A stretch of DNA of 64,000 bases from positions 1 to 64,000 of the forward strand of contig CAYVKA010000003.1 in the NCBI GenBank assembly GCA_964451925.1, read 5' to 3'. The notes below the pieces were generated by a model. It was not told the DNA's origin, searched no databases, and worked only from the letters and a program-made list of their open reading frames with translations. The DNA is from Nevskia sp964451925. GTDB lineage: Bacteria > Pseudomonadota > Gammaproteobacteria > Nevskiales > Nevskiaceae. This document shows positions 1 through 8,240 of the stretch, piece after piece (the stretch's first letter is position 1; every line of letters starts with the position of its first letter). Made by a program: the position numbers and the translations under genes.

Positions 1-326
1 GATTCCTGCCGCCCATCAGCCGCATCCCGGTGAACAACGTGTCGAACCTCAACACTTAGGCCAGCGTTGTTGACAAGGGCGTCTAGTCCCTGCTCGCCGA
101 GTTGCCCGGCGATCAGATCACGGGCGCGGGAAACTGCCGCCTCGTCGCAAATGTCCAGCTCAACCGGCGTAATACCCGGGCAGTCCGCGACCAGGGCGAC
201 GCCGGCCGCGGGGCTGCGCACCCCGGCGAACACTCGCCAGCCCAGGCCGGCCAACCGGCGGACTGCGGCGCTGCCGATTCCGCCGGCCGCGCCGGTAACG
301 AGGACGGATCTCATTGTTGTGGTCAT
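1..326 (-). CDS. Short-chain dehydrogenase/reductase, partial
   Basis: N-terminal part of an NAD(P)-dependent SDR oxidoreductase; the rest lies beyond the left edge. The glycine-rich cofactor motif TGAAGGIG falls at residues 11-18 and the NNAG motif near residue 90. The ATG at 326 puts the cofactor motif at the normal distance from the N-terminus; a second in-frame ATG lies at 314. After NNAG the frame reads unlike an SDR, while another frame gives FDTLFTGMRLMGG, resembling the usual helix after this motif, so an indel or deletion near position 45 is possible. It is divergent from the TetR gene across two operator-like dyads, so it is the likely target of that regulator. Substrate unknown. 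Confidence 0.6.
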   Translation of the reverse strand, partial: MTTTMRSVLVTGAAGGIGSAAVRRLAGLGWRVFAGVRSPAAGVALVADCPGITPVELDICDEAAVSRARDLIAGQLGEQGLDALVNNAGLSVEVRHVVHRDAADGRQE

Positions 327-358
327 GCATGGACTCCCCGCGCCGGCTCCGACGCGCT

Positions 359-408
359 AACCTAGTGTTGATTAAGTTGAAAGGAAATTACCTAGTGACC
401 ATTAGGTT
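359..408. promoter_or_regulatory. Two tandem operator-like dyads between SDR and TetR genes
   Basis: Two copies of an interrupted palindrome 30 bp apart: AACCTA-N8-TAAGTT at 359-378 and TACCTA-N8-TAGGTT at 389-408. Both fit ACCTAGTGnnnATTArGTT. The second covers the proposed GTG start of the TetR gene. The position between a TetR gene and a divergent oxidoreductase is typical for a self-regulated TetR operator; binding is inferred. Confidence 0.6.
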
Positions 409-1045
409 GTCAAGCGGCGGCCCCGCCCCACGCAAGCGCCTCGGTGCCGCCGAACGGCGTGAGCTGATCGAGCATGCTGCGACGGAGGTATTCGCCAAGC
501 GCGGTTATCAGGACACGACGATGGAAGAGATTGCACGGTGCTCCGGCGTATCGGTGCCGGTGCTGTACGACCATTTCGAGTCCAAGCAGGCTCTGCATGG
601 CCGCCTGCTGGAGCGGCATTTCGCCGGGTTGCGCGCTGCCTGGGGCCCGGAACTGCTTGGCAAAGGCGACGCGGATCAGCGCATCGCGCGTACCATCGAC
701 GCGCTGTTTGCATTCGTGCAAGCGCAGCCCTACGCCTGCCGCTTGTTGTTCCGCGAATCCTCCGGGGACAGCGAGGCGGCTGCCATCCACCGCCGGGCCG
801 CGGCGCAGAGTTGGGACTTGGTCCTACAGACGTTATCCGGCCAGATCGGCGCCGAGAATCTGGCTAGCGCCCATGGCTTAGTCATGGTGGGGGAGATCCT
901 GCGCACCGGTCTGCAAGGGCTTGCGCTGTGGTGGTCAGAAAATCCACGAGTGCCACGCACCGAAGTAGTCGATGCAGCGATGAACGTGCTGTGGACTGGC
1001 TTGGAGCGCATGCGCAACGGCCAGCTCTGGAACAGCTCAGAATAG
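395..1045 (+). CDS. TetR/AcrR-family transcriptional regulator
   Basis: One-component repressor of about 217 residues, normal for the family. The N-terminal helix-turn-helix is clear: a helix containing ATEVFAKRGYQDTTMEEIA followed by SGVSVPVLYDHFESKQAL. The C-terminal half is the variable ligand-binding region. I chose the GTG at 395 because an AAAGGA ribosome-binding site lies at 380-385; the longer frame from 314 would add 27 residues that resemble no regulator and run through the operator region. It is divergent from the SDR gene and probably represses that gene and itself through the dyads at 359-408. The inducer cannot be read from sequence. Confidence 0.85.
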   Translation: MTIRLSSGGPAPRKRLGAAERRELIEHAATEVFAKRGYQDTTMEEIARCSGVSVPVLYDHFESKQALHGRLLERHFAGLRAAWGPELLGKGDADQRIARTIDALFAFVQAQPYACRLLFRESSGDSEAAAIHRRAAAQSWDLVLQTLSGQIGAENLASAHGLVMVGEILRTGLQGLALWWSENPRVPRTEVVDAAMNVLWTGLERMRNGQLWNSSE

Positions 1046-1440
1046 AACAGTCGCCCCGGCAACTGGGACTATATAGTCTGAATACGGCCAATAGATTGCG
1101 AGCTTGTTAAATGGGGCCGGCACGAAGCGGACGTTCGCGAACAAGGTCGAATCAAAACCTCTGCTCGAGGCTTCGTGCCTGTCCTGACGCGATCCGGCGC
1201 ACCTCCGGGGCCTCAAGCCCGAATAGCGTCCGTTTCACGCCGATGGCGTGAATCTCGCGCACACCGCCTGATGACCTCGAAGTGAAGCGTCTGGTGCTGG
1301 AGGATATTACCGGCAAATGAACTCCGCTCGTCCCTCGCTGCCCGGCCCGATGCGATTCAATGCGTTGCGCAGACCGAATTAAGGCGGCTTGCTGGATATG
1401 CAGAGTGGCCGTTCCGCCCGCCCGGTTTGACCTAATTCGC
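1046..1440. other. Intergenic, no supported gene
   Basis: About 395 bases without a supported reading frame. A short open stretch ending at the TGA near 1320 reads DLEVKRLVLEDITGK, like a protein C-terminus, but an upstream in-frame stop leaves it orphaned. It may be a coding relic. Confidence 0.4.
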
Positions 1441-2150
1441 CCAATAGTACGCGCGGCGTGACGTCGGCGATGGTGCGGAATTCAGCAATGAGGTAGGCCT
1501 AGTCGTAGTAGCCAGCAGCGGCGGCAATGGTGGCCCAACTGGTGTTGGCGTCCGTGCGCGCCGCCGCCAACGCGTTGTGGAAGCGGGCAAGCCTGGCGTA
1601 GGCCTTCGGGCCGATGCCGACCTTTTTCATAGAAGACACGGCGCAGGTGGCGTTCGCTCACACCCAGCTCTCTGGCGACGACGTTGACATTGGCACGCAG
1701 CAGACGGCTGACGGCTTCGACAGCGAAGCGGGTGCTTGCCTGGGGACAGTCGATTGCGGCAATGCGGTCAGCGATTGAGCGCTCCAGAACGGTGGCGGCA
1801 TCACTAATTGACGCAGCGGCGGCGAGTTGGTCGGACAGACGCTGTGTAGCAGCGGTTCCCCACAACTAGTCAAGCAAAAGCACACAGCCAGTGATGGCGG
1901 GGGCGGTAACACCGAGAACCGCCGGTGCCGCGCCGAGCCGTGAGTCGTATGGTGATACTCCGCTGCCCGGCGCAGATCATCTTGCGGCGCGCGCGGTGCT
2001 GCGCGCCGAAGGCGTGGATGTCCAGACCGTTGCGCGCCGGCCCGCTGAAGCGCACGACCATCTGGATCTCCGCGCGCGGAATCGCAACCAGCGGCATTCG
2101 CTCACCAGAAGTGCCGCCATGGCCGGGGCGGTGGCGCCCGGCACAAGGCG
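1441..2150 (-). pseudogene. AraC-family regulator, frameshifted pseudogene
   Basis: Remnant of an AraC-type activator spread over three frames. The N-terminal part (2097 to about 1960) reads PLVAIPRAEIQMVVRFSG; the frame then shifts, and LGAAPAVLGVTAPAITG continues in another frame. The middle (1865 to about 1630) carries VVARELGVSERHLRRVFYEK, the first DNA-binding helix-turn-helix. A shift at the A-run near 1630 moves the second helix-turn-helix into another frame (VGIGPKAYARLARFHNALAA, then TSWATIAAAAGYYD). A TAG replaces the residue after GYYD, before AYLIAEFRTIADVTPR. At least two frameshifts and one nonsense change make a functional protein unlikely. The divergent neighbour is the truncated oxidoreductase at 2274, the usual partner arrangement for such a regulator. 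Confidence 0.8.
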
Positions 2151-2273
2151 TCGCGTTGAAACGCGCTACGCATGGATCAATTGTGCTAGCTCAGCAGAAG
2201 CTGGCGCAAGTAGCGTGGTGTCATTGTCCGATTCTTCCAATGCGGGCGCCGCGGTGGTGGTTACGGTGACCGC

Positions 2274-2408
2274 ATGAACATCCTCCTCACCGGAAAAGTC
2301 GGCAGCCGACTCGCCAGGCGCCTGGCCCAGCGCGGCAACCACGTGCGAGTCTGTTCGATCCAAAGACCTGGCACTCGACCGGGCCTGCGAGAGCGTGCAA
2401 ACCTCTGA
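2274..2408 (+). pseudogene. NAD(P)-binding oxidoreductase, truncated after about 35 codons
   Basis: The ATG at 2274 opens MNILLTGKVGSRLARRLAQR, the beta-alpha-beta nucleotide-binding start of an NmrA/SDR-like protein. Around position 2370 the similarity stops and an unrelated tail runs to TGA at 2406-2408, giving 44 codons. The two recombinase genes begin 76 bases later, so the gene was probably cut by their insertion or by a linked deletion. No remainder of the gene was found elsewhere in the window. The decayed AraC gene upstream was probably its regulator. Confidence 0.6.
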
Positions 2409-2484
2409 CAATTGGTAATGTACAGTATCGAAAGACCGTGGCAAGATAGACGACTCTGCCGATCTCATCGCCAAGGAAGGCGCT

Positions 2485-4140
2485 ATGAATGGCGTGATCC
2501 GATGCGCTCCGGAACCCGCAGACCCTGAGGCCGAGCCAATCCATGCGGTTGAATATGTCCGCATGTCGACCGACAACCAGCGGTATTCGATCGAAAATCA
2601 GATCGAGGTGATCCGCGACTTCGCCGAGCGCCATCACATGGCCGTCACCCGCTCATATGTGGACTACGGCAAGAGCGGTGTAACGATCAATCGTCGCACC
2701 GGATTTCAAGCCCTGCTCAACGACGTTCAGGCCAGAAACCGGGAATTCAGTGTCGTCCTGGTCTACGACGTCAGCCGCTGGGGACGCTTTCAGGGAATCG
2801 ACGAAAGCGCCTACTACGAGCACATCTGTAAACGCGCTGGCGTCAAGGTCATTTACTGTGCCGAATTCTTTCCGAACGACGGCGCCGCCATCACCGCCCT
2901 GGCAAAGGGCCTGCGACGAGTGATGGCGGCCGAATACAGCCGCGAACTGTCGATCAAAGTCTGCAACGGCAAACGCAGGCTTGCAGAACTTGGCTTCCGC
3001 CAGGGGAGCCGTCCAGGGTTCGGCTTCCGGCGCTTCATGGTGTCGGCCGATGGGCGTCCGAAGGGTGTGCTCAACCCGGGGGAGCGCAAGAGTTTCGTGA
3101 CAGATCGCGTGGTCCTGGTGCGTGGCCCGCGCGAGGAAGTCGAAGTGATTTGGAGGATCTTTGACCTGTACGTCCTCGACGGACTGTCGCTGGCCGCGAT
3201 TGCAAGGTGTCTAAATCAGGATACCGCCAGTAATCCGGAAGGGCGTAGATGGACGCGCCGGACGGTTTGGAACATTGTGTCCAACAGAAAATACGCCGGG
3301 GACAGCGAGTTTCATAAGAGCTCCTGCTCGCTGGGGGCGCGGAGAATTGAATGTCCCAAAGACCAGTGGATCATTCGAGAGAAGGCATTCCCCGGCCTGG
3401 TCACACCGGAATTGTTTGATCTGGCGCAAAAGCGAAGAAGGCGGCGTACCTTGCGCCGCTCGAAGGAAGACCTCCTGCAATCGTTGAGGGACCTGCTCAA
3501 GAAGAAAGGCGCCTTATCCGCGGCGTTGATCAACAAAGAACCTGGAATGCCGGGAACCCGAAACTACTATCACCATTTTGGCGGCTTGAGCAGCGCCTAC
3601 GCGGCAATCGGTTACTACAAAGAGAGCACCAACAGTTTCATTCAGCTTCGGGAGAGCAAGCCTCGGGTCCGAAAAGAGTTATTGGACCAAGTGATTGCGT
3701 ACTATGCCCGCGCGGGCTCACCGGCGATCTGGGACGAAAGCAGTCGAATGCTGAAAGTGGGGGCAGCTTTGGCACTTTCTGTCTTTATCCTTCGCTGCTT
3801 CCATCCCCCGAGCCGAAGCAAACCCTCCTGGACGGTGCGCGTGCCGAGGGGCGCCATCGGCGATTTTGTGCTGATTGCCAGACTTGCGCCGGGGAACCAG
3901 ACAATCCTGGACCTGTTTCTCGTCCCGAGCGAGCGTCTCCGCGACATGGCCGGGTATGCCAGCGAGAGCGCTCCGCGAATGATGCGCTACCGGTTGTCGG
4001 GTTTGGAACAGATCGTCGAGCGGACGCCAAAGCTGATGACCAAAGAGTATCAGGTGGCGCCAGAGGGCTTTCAGCTGCGGATGCAATTGGATCATCCATC
4101 ACCGGCCAGCACCCCGGATAAGGCCGCTTCGCGGTGTTGA
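2485..4140 (+). CDS. Large serine recombinase, first of tandem pair
   Basis: Site-specific DNA recombinase of 551 residues. The N-terminal resolvase domain (about 20-165) has the catalytic serine S28 in EYVRMSTDNQRYSIENQ and the conserved arginine region VYDVSRWGRF. The DNA-binding recombinase domain follows (about 185-300), with LSLAAIARCLNQ and an RRTVWNIVSNRKYAG segment. The C-terminal third is family-specific and includes HHFGGLSSAYAAIGYY. The ATG at 2485 has an AAGGAAGG ribosome-binding site just upstream. The second recombinase follows within 12 bases, so the two are co-transcribed and may act as a heteromer. They probably mobilise the element that interrupted the oxidoreductase at 2274. 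No cargo or attachment site could be delimited by eye. Confidence 0.9.
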   Translation: MNGVIRCAPEPADPEAEPIHAVEYVRMSTDNQRYSIENQIEVIRDFAERHHMAVTRSYVDYGKSGVTINRRTGFQALLNDVQARNREFSVVLVYDVSRWGRFQGIDESAYYEHICKRAGVKVIYCAEFFPNDGAAITALAKGLRRVMAAEYSRELSIKVCNGKRRLAELGFRQGSRPGFGFRRFMVSADGRPKGVLNPGERKSFVTDRVVLVRGPREEVEVIWRIFDLYVLDGLSLAAIARCLNQDTASNPEGRRWTRRTVWNIVSNRKYAGDSEFHKSSCSLGARRIECPKDQWIIREKAFPGLVTPELFDLAQKRRRRRTLRRSKEDLLQSLRDLLKKKGALSAALINKEPGMPGTRNYYHHFGGLSSAYAAIGYYKESTNSFIQLRESKPRVRKELLDQVIAYYARAGSPAIWDESSRMLKVGAALALSVFILRCFHPPSRSKPSWTVRVPRGAIGDFVLIARLAPGNQTILDLFLVPSERLRDMAGYASESAPRMMRYRLSGLEQIVERTPKLMTKEYQVAPEGFQLRMQLDHPSPASTPDKAASRC

Positions 4141-4152
4141 TGGAGCGTGGCC

Positions 4153-5751
4153 GTGCATGACGAAATCGCACCGGTCGGCGCCTCGATGCCGGAGGCGACC
4201 GCGGTGGTTCGGGCGGCTGAATACGTTCGCATGTCGACGGAGCACCAGCGCTATTCCATCGAAAACCAGTCGGAGGCCATTCGCACCTACGCATCGGCGC
4301 GCGGCATGGCCTTGGTCCGGTCCTATGTCGACCACGGCAAGAGCGGTCTTCAGTTGCACGGCCGCGCCGGCCTGCAGCGGCTCCTGGCCGACGTGGAAGC
4401 GCGGACAATGGACTATTCCGTGGTCCTGGTCTACGACGTTAGCCGCTGGGGGCGATTTCAGGATTCCGATGAAGGCGCTTTCTACGAGCATGCCTGCCAA
4501 CGCGCCGGCGTGCGCGTGGTCTATTGCGCGGAAATGTTTCCGGACGATGGAACGCCGTTCTCCGCGCTGCTCAAGGAGGCTCGGAGAGTCATGGCGGCCG
4601 AGTACAGCCGCGATTTGTCCGCCCGGGTCACCCGAGGCCGGCGGCGGCTGATTGATCTGGGCTTCCGGCAGGGTGGCGCTGCGGGCTTCGGATTGCGCCG
4701 GATGGCCATCGGTGCGGATGGTCGGTCGAAAGGCATATTGAACCGTGGGGAACAAAAGACCCTGCAGACGGACAGGGTCATTCTGGTTCCCGGTCCTCGC
4801 GAGGAAGTGGAATGGGTGTGGCGGATCTACGAGATGTACGTCTTCGACAAGCTGTCGGAGACCGCCATCATCCGGCGCCTGAAGGTGGAATGCGCCCAAT
4901 GTCCCGGCGCGCCGAAATGGACTCGCCCGGTTCTGTGCGGCATTCTGACGAATGCGAAGTACATGGGATCGAACGTAGCCAACAGAACCATTTGCCGATT
5001 GACGGGGCCCCGGATATCTGTACCCAAGGACCAGTGGCTCGTTCGAGAAAAGACCTTTTGCGGGCTGGTAAGCCCGCGGCTGTTCTGGCACGCCCAGGCC
5101 GAGAGAAAGCGACGTTCCGGCGCGTATTCGACGGTGCATCTGAAAACGGTCTTGGCCGATTTGCTGGCCAGAAAAGGGAAGCTGACAGGCGCCGTGATCA
5201 ACGCGGAGCCGGGGATGCCCCGATCAGCCGTCTACATCGCGAGGTTCGGCAGCCTGAAGCGGGCCTATGCCGCCATCGGCTATCGCCGGCCGCACATTGC
5301 CGACTTCGCCCAGATTGCGGAGTCCAAGCACACGATCCGGCGTGAACTGATGATTCAGCTGGCGACGAGATTCGAATCGGCCGGGATCAAAGCTGAATGG
5401 CGGGATCAAGCCGATACGCTGATACTGGCTGGATCGTGGCGCATCGCGCTGCTGGTATTGCGCAGCTACGTCACACACAAGTCCCACTCTCCGATGTGGA
5501 CTTGGTATCGCCCTAAGGGCCAAATCAGCGATTGGGAAGTGCTTGTGCGATTGGAGGCTGGAAACCAAGCCATCAAGGACATGTTTCTGATCCACCAGAC
5601 GGATGTCGAAGCGCTTCCCAAATTCTTGAACCAGTCGGCAACCCGTTTCATGCCTTATCGGGTGATTGGGCTTGATCAGATCGTAGAGCGTACGTTGGCG
5701 CCGGCGATCGACGTTGATCCGGAGGCGGTTCAGTTTCGGATGCAATGGTAA
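4153..5751 (+). CDS. Large serine recombinase, second of tandem pair
   Basis: Paralogue of the gene before it, about 532 residues, with the same order: resolvase domain with S28 in EYVRMSTEHQRYSIENQ, VYDVSRWGRF, DNA-binding recombinase domain, and a C-terminal region with ARFGSLKRAYAAIGYR. I prefer the GTG at 4153, which has GGAG at 4142-4145 at proper spacing; the GTG at 4147 is too close to that site. The ends of the two proteins also correspond (GNQTILDLFLVPS against GNQAIKDMFLIHQ), so the pair arose by duplication and diverged. A decayed copy of its 3' half lies at 7360-7556. Confidence 0.9.
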   Translation: MHDEIAPVGASMPEATAVVRAAEYVRMSTEHQRYSIENQSEAIRTYASARGMALVRSYVDHGKSGLQLHGRAGLQRLLADVEARTMDYSVVLVYDVSRWGRFQDSDEGAFYEHACQRAGVRVVYCAEMFPDDGTPFSALLKEARRVMAAEYSRDLSARVTRGRRRLIDLGFRQGGAAGFGLRRMAIGADGRSKGILNRGEQKTLQTDRVILVPGPREEVEWVWRIYEMYVFDKLSETAIIRRLKVECAQCPGAPKWTRPVLCGILTNAKYMGSNVANRTICRLTGPRISVPKDQWLVREKTFCGLVSPRLFWHAQAERKRRSGAYSTVHLKTVLADLLARKGKLTGAVINAEPGMPRSAVYIARFGSLKRAYAAIGYRRPHIADFAQIAESKHTIRRELMIQLATRFESAGIKAEWRDQADTLILAGSWRIALLVLRSYVTHKSHSPMWTWYRPKGQISDWEVLVRLEAGNQAIKDMFLIHQTDVEALPKFLNQSATRFMPYRVIGLDQIVERTLAPAIDVDPEAVQFRMQW

Positions 5752-5792
5752 GAAAGGGAGAGCGGTCTGAAGCTGCACCGCTAGCCGACGGA

Positions 5793-6341
5793 TCATTCGC
5801 CGGCGGCAATGGAATTCACCGCTCGCTCAATGTCGCCTTTCAAGCCTTTCGCCAGCCGAACATAGCGTATGGCGGAATCCAGCAGTGGGGCGAACTCGGT
5901 CGGCACGGCCACTTCGTTGCGCAGATCCCTCAGATCTCTGAAGAGGTTGATCTGGTCCGGAGCCAGCGCCCGCTTCTCCTCGATGACCTTGGCCAGTTGT
6001 GTTGGACGACCAAGATTGACGGAAGAGGGAACACCCAAGGTCTGTACCAGGTGGCGCGCCGCATCCTCGACGCCCTCCCAGCTTTCAAGGATTGCGCTGC
6101 GCGGATCGGTCAGAAGGAGAACTATGGCATCGTCATCAATCGCAGGCGCCGAATCGATCGTCTTCCGTTGGAGTGCCTTCACCGTCTCCTCGAATTCGAA
6201 CTCGGCGATGCCAAGCTTCCCTTTGCGCACTCGGCTGAGCAGGGCATTCAACTGTGCTCGAAAGAGCAGTGCCGACGTGACGGCGGCAATGGGCCACGCA
6301 GAAGCTTTGACGACCTCGACAATGAACGTTGGGCTGTCCAT
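5793..6341 (-). CDS. Hypothetical protein with N-terminal membrane segment
   Basis: A 182-residue protein of unknown function. Residues about 13-28 (SAWPIAAVTSALLF) form a probable membrane anchor, followed by a charged, mostly helical cytoplasmic part. The C-terminal FRDLRDLRNEVAV resembles the RNxxxH motif of HEPN-like or DUF4145-like proteins, but valine stands where the catalytic histidine would be, so nuclease activity is not supported. It lies tail-to-tail with the second recombinase, 41 bases away, and may be cargo of the same element. Confidence 0.65.
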   Translation of the reverse strand: MDSPTFIVEVVKASAWPIAAVTSALLFRAQLNALLSRVRKGKLGIAEFEFEETVKALQRKTIDSAPAIDDDAIVLLLTDPRSAILESWEGVEDAARHLVQTLGVPSSVNLGRPTQLAKVIEEKRALAPDQINLFRDLRDLRNEVAVPTEFAPLLDSAIRYVRLAKGLKGDIERAVNSIAAGE

Positions 6342-6548
6342 GATGGCTCGGATCTATCGTCTGATGACGTCACTGATTGCCGGCTACTTGTTGCAGAGTG
6401 CGGACGTTGGCGACAGCCAGTATACAAGGAGGCTGCACGCATGTACAGTAGTCCGGAAGGGCAGATTGAGTCCAACCGCGTGCGCATTTTTAAGGCGCAT
6501 GCGTCAATGACAGCACAGTGGGTGACAGGCATCGTCGTGAATTAAGCA

Positions 6549-6830
6549 ATGAAGAATCTATTTGCCATTTTTCGAGGGGGTGCCCTCGCAACTGCCCTGC
6601 TGAATGCGTCTGCCTCGCTTGCTGACGCGACTCAGCCGCTACCAGCACAACCGCGGATCCAACAAGAGGATGGCAAGGGGTATGCGAACTCTGACGGCAA
6701 CTGGGTGCACTCTCCTGTCCATGCGGCGGCTTCGCCGGCAGGGGCTACGGCCAAGTGCGCTGATGGGGCATACAGTCAACACGGCCAAAAGACGTGTTCA
6801 CATCATGGGGGCGTAGCAGCTTGGCTATGA
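6549..6830 (+). CDS. DUF3761-family secreted small protein
   Basis: A 93-residue protein with a signal peptide (about residues 1-25, MKNLF... to ASASLADA). The mature part has the DUF3761 pattern: YANSDGNWVHSP, then GATAKCADGAYSQHG, then CSHHGGVAAWL at the C-terminus, with two cysteines and a paired histidine. Function of the family is unknown; it is periplasmic or secreted. Its stop codon overlaps the start of the next small gene (ATGA). Confidence 0.8.
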   Translation: MKNLFAIFRGGALATALLNASASLADATQPLPAQPRIQQEDGKGYANSDGNWVHSPVHAAASPAGATAKCADGAYSQHGQKTCSHHGGVAAWL

Positions 6831-7036
6831 CCGACGTCGTCCCAACGTGCCGTTATGATCACGGCTTCCTCGTTTGCTCGAAAGGCAAAGACGGGGCATC
6901 TACCGAGTTCTACGTCCCATCCGCACAAGACAAGTTGGTTGACGCCAGCTGGGGTTATGGATTTCAGATATGGCAATGTTTGAAATGCTCCTACATCGAG
7001 TTACACGACGCGGAGAAGCGCAGAAGTTCTAGGTAG
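6827..7036 (+). CDS. Small hypothetical protein with CxxC motif
   Basis: A 69-residue protein starting at the ATG that overlaps the previous stop (ATGA), suggesting translational coupling. It contains paired cysteines in IWQCLKCSYIELHD and two more cysteines near the N-terminus (TCRYDHGFLVCSKG), so a small zinc-ribbon fold is possible. No family recognised. Confidence 0.5.
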   Translation: MTDVVPTCRYDHGFLVCSKGKDGASTEFYVPSAQDKLVDASWGYGFQIWQCLKCSYIELHDAEKRRSSR

Positions 7037-7077
7037 CTGAACGGCGAAGAGTGTTTCGAGTTTGTGGCGGAAGAACG

Positions 7078-7353
7078 ATGAAGAAGTACGAGGAATACGC
7101 CTGCGTATGGGATGCCATTGCCGATACGCCGGAGTCGGCAGCGAATTTGCGGCTCCGTGCAGAGTTGGCGCGCAAAATCGTCTTGCACATACGTAGAAGT
7201 AGGTGGGGCCGGCGCGACGCGGCATTGATCTGTGGTGTTACGCAACCACGCCTGGGTGAATTGCTCGATGGGCGTATATCGAAGTTTTCTCTGGACGCGT
7301 TGATTGATGTCGCCACGGCGATCGGCTGCCGCGTCCAGTTCGAGCTCGTATGA
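7078..7353 (+). CDS. HigA-like XRE-family antitoxin/regulator
   Basis: A 91-residue protein with a C-terminal helix-turn-helix (GRRDAALICGVTQPRLGELL) ending SLDALIDVATAIGCRVQFEL, the layout of the HTH_37 antitoxins of HigBA-type systems. The ATG at 7078 follows GGAAG at the right distance; the frame from 7051 lacks such a site. No RelE/HigB-like toxin gene lies on either side: the upstream frame is the CxxC protein and the downstream sequence is a recombinase relic. It is therefore an orphan antitoxin or a free-standing repressor. Confidence 0.75.
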   Translation: MKKYEEYACVWDAIADTPESAANLRLRAELARKIVLHIRRSRWGRRDAALICGVTQPRLGELLDGRISKFSLDALIDVATAIGCRVQFELV

Positions 7354-7359
7354 AGGGGT

Positions 7360-7556
7360 AACAAAACCATTTGCCGATTGGCTGGACCCGGATACCTGTA
7401 CCCGAGGACCAGTGGGTTGTTCGAGAAAAAAAGACCTTTGCGACTCATTCGCCCCCGGCTGTTATGGCGCCAAAGGCCGAGAGGAGGCGACGTTCCAGCG
7501 TGTATTCGACGGTGCAGATTGCGGAGTCAAGCACACGGTCCGGCGTGAACTGATGA
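7360..7556 (+). pseudogene. Decayed partial copy of the second serine recombinase
   Basis: Nucleotide-level copy of two parts of the recombinase gene at 4153-5751. Bases 7360 to about 7515 follow 4980 to about 5138 (compare ACCATTTGCCGATTG and GACCAGTGG at both sites). The copy then jumps to match about 5311 onward (CAGATTGCGGAGTC, then CGGCGTGAACTGATGA). The missing 174 bases lie between two CA dinucleotides. Small indels elsewhere break the frame. After 7556 similarity ends and an open stretch reading SLDDVLWRQGRIKIPTHV runs to 7654; its origin is unknown. Confidence 0.85.
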
Positions 7557-7707
7557 GCTTGGACGACGTTCTGTGGCGGCAAGGGCGGATCAAGATCCCC
7601 ACGCACGTCAAGGCGGCCGAGGATGCGGCGAAGGCCCGTCGCGAACGCCCATGACCACAGCCCGCAACACTTTCTCCGCAATCACAAAATTTATTCCGGA
7701 CAGCAGT

Positions 7708-7727
7708 GCGCCTTCGCGGGAATGACG
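7708..7727. repeat. Fragment of a common intergenic repeat
   Basis: GCGCCTTCGCGGGAATGACG resembles the half-site of a palindromic intergenic repeat common in proteobacteria (GTCATTCCCGCGAAGGCG on the other strand). Only one arm is present. Confidence 0.4.
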
Positions 7728-7761
7728 ACGCAATTATTCAATGAGCTTCTGACTCAGAACA

Positions 7762-8007
7762 CTAGCGAACGTCGTCGGGCGAGGGCTTGACGTTCGGCGC
7801 CTTGCGCAGGAAATGCAGCAAGTCGCCTGGCTTCGCTTTTCCGGCGCGTTGGCGCAAGAAGCTGTCCGCAGTTTCCATGGTGCCGACTTTCTCGGCCACC
7901 GCGACCGCGATGAACTGGTTGAGCGATACGCCATCCGCCTTGGCCAAGCGCGCGGCTGCCGCCTTCACCGAATTGGGCATCTTCAGCGGGTAAGCGCTTT
8001 TGCTCAT
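7762..8007 (-). CDS. Ribbon-helix-helix antitoxin (HicB-like)
   Basis: An 81-residue protein. PLKMPNSVKAAAARLAKADG followed by VSLNQFIAVAVAEKV is the ribbon-helix-helix of antitoxins that neutralise PIN-domain toxins. The charged C-terminal part (FLRKAPNVKPSPDDVR) would contact the toxin. Its start overlaps the toxin stop (ATGA at 8004-8007), so toxin precedes antitoxin. The toxin is truncated, so this is now an orphan antitoxin. Confidence 0.75.
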   Translation of the reverse strand: MSKSAYPLKMPNSVKAAAARLAKADGVSLNQFIAVAVAEKVGTMETADSFLRQRAGKAKPGDLLHFLRKAPNVKPSPDDVR

Positions 8008-8240
8008 GACTTGATCTCCTTGAGGTACTGCTGCGGGGTCGCGACGCGTAGTCGGAATCGCTTTGCCGCCGTTTCAAAATCGCGGATGTTATGGGTAACC
8101 AATGCATCCGCACCACCATTGACCGCAGCTTCCAGGACGAGTTCGTCGGCCGGATCGGAAAGCTGCGGTTGCCAGCGGAAATGCACTTCAACCGGTTCTG
8201 CTGCGCTGGAGAATGCAGTGAGGGCGAGGGAGTGGGGAGG
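8004..8240 (-). pseudogene. PIN-domain toxin, N-terminus lost
   Basis: C-terminal half of a PIN-family ribonuclease toxin. DPADELVLEAAVNGGADALV, then THNIRDFETAAKRF, carries two of the acidic active-site positions, and the end is VATPQQYLKEIKS. In-frame similarity continues upstream of the first ATG (AEPVEVHFRWQPQL) to about 8240, then stops. The N-terminal strand with the first catalytic aspartate is absent, so the toxin should be inactive. The coordinates cover the recognisable remnant. Confidence 0.7.

Noticed and set aside
4099..5139. A 346-codon minus-strand frame opposite the second serine recombinase
   Set aside because: It lies fully antisense to a recombinase with clear motifs and its translation shows no recognisable domain; it is a high-GC shadow.
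5793..6341. Possible HEPN nuclease from the RNEVAV stretch
   Set aside because: The histidine of RNxxxH is replaced by valine, so I do not call an active HEPN domain.
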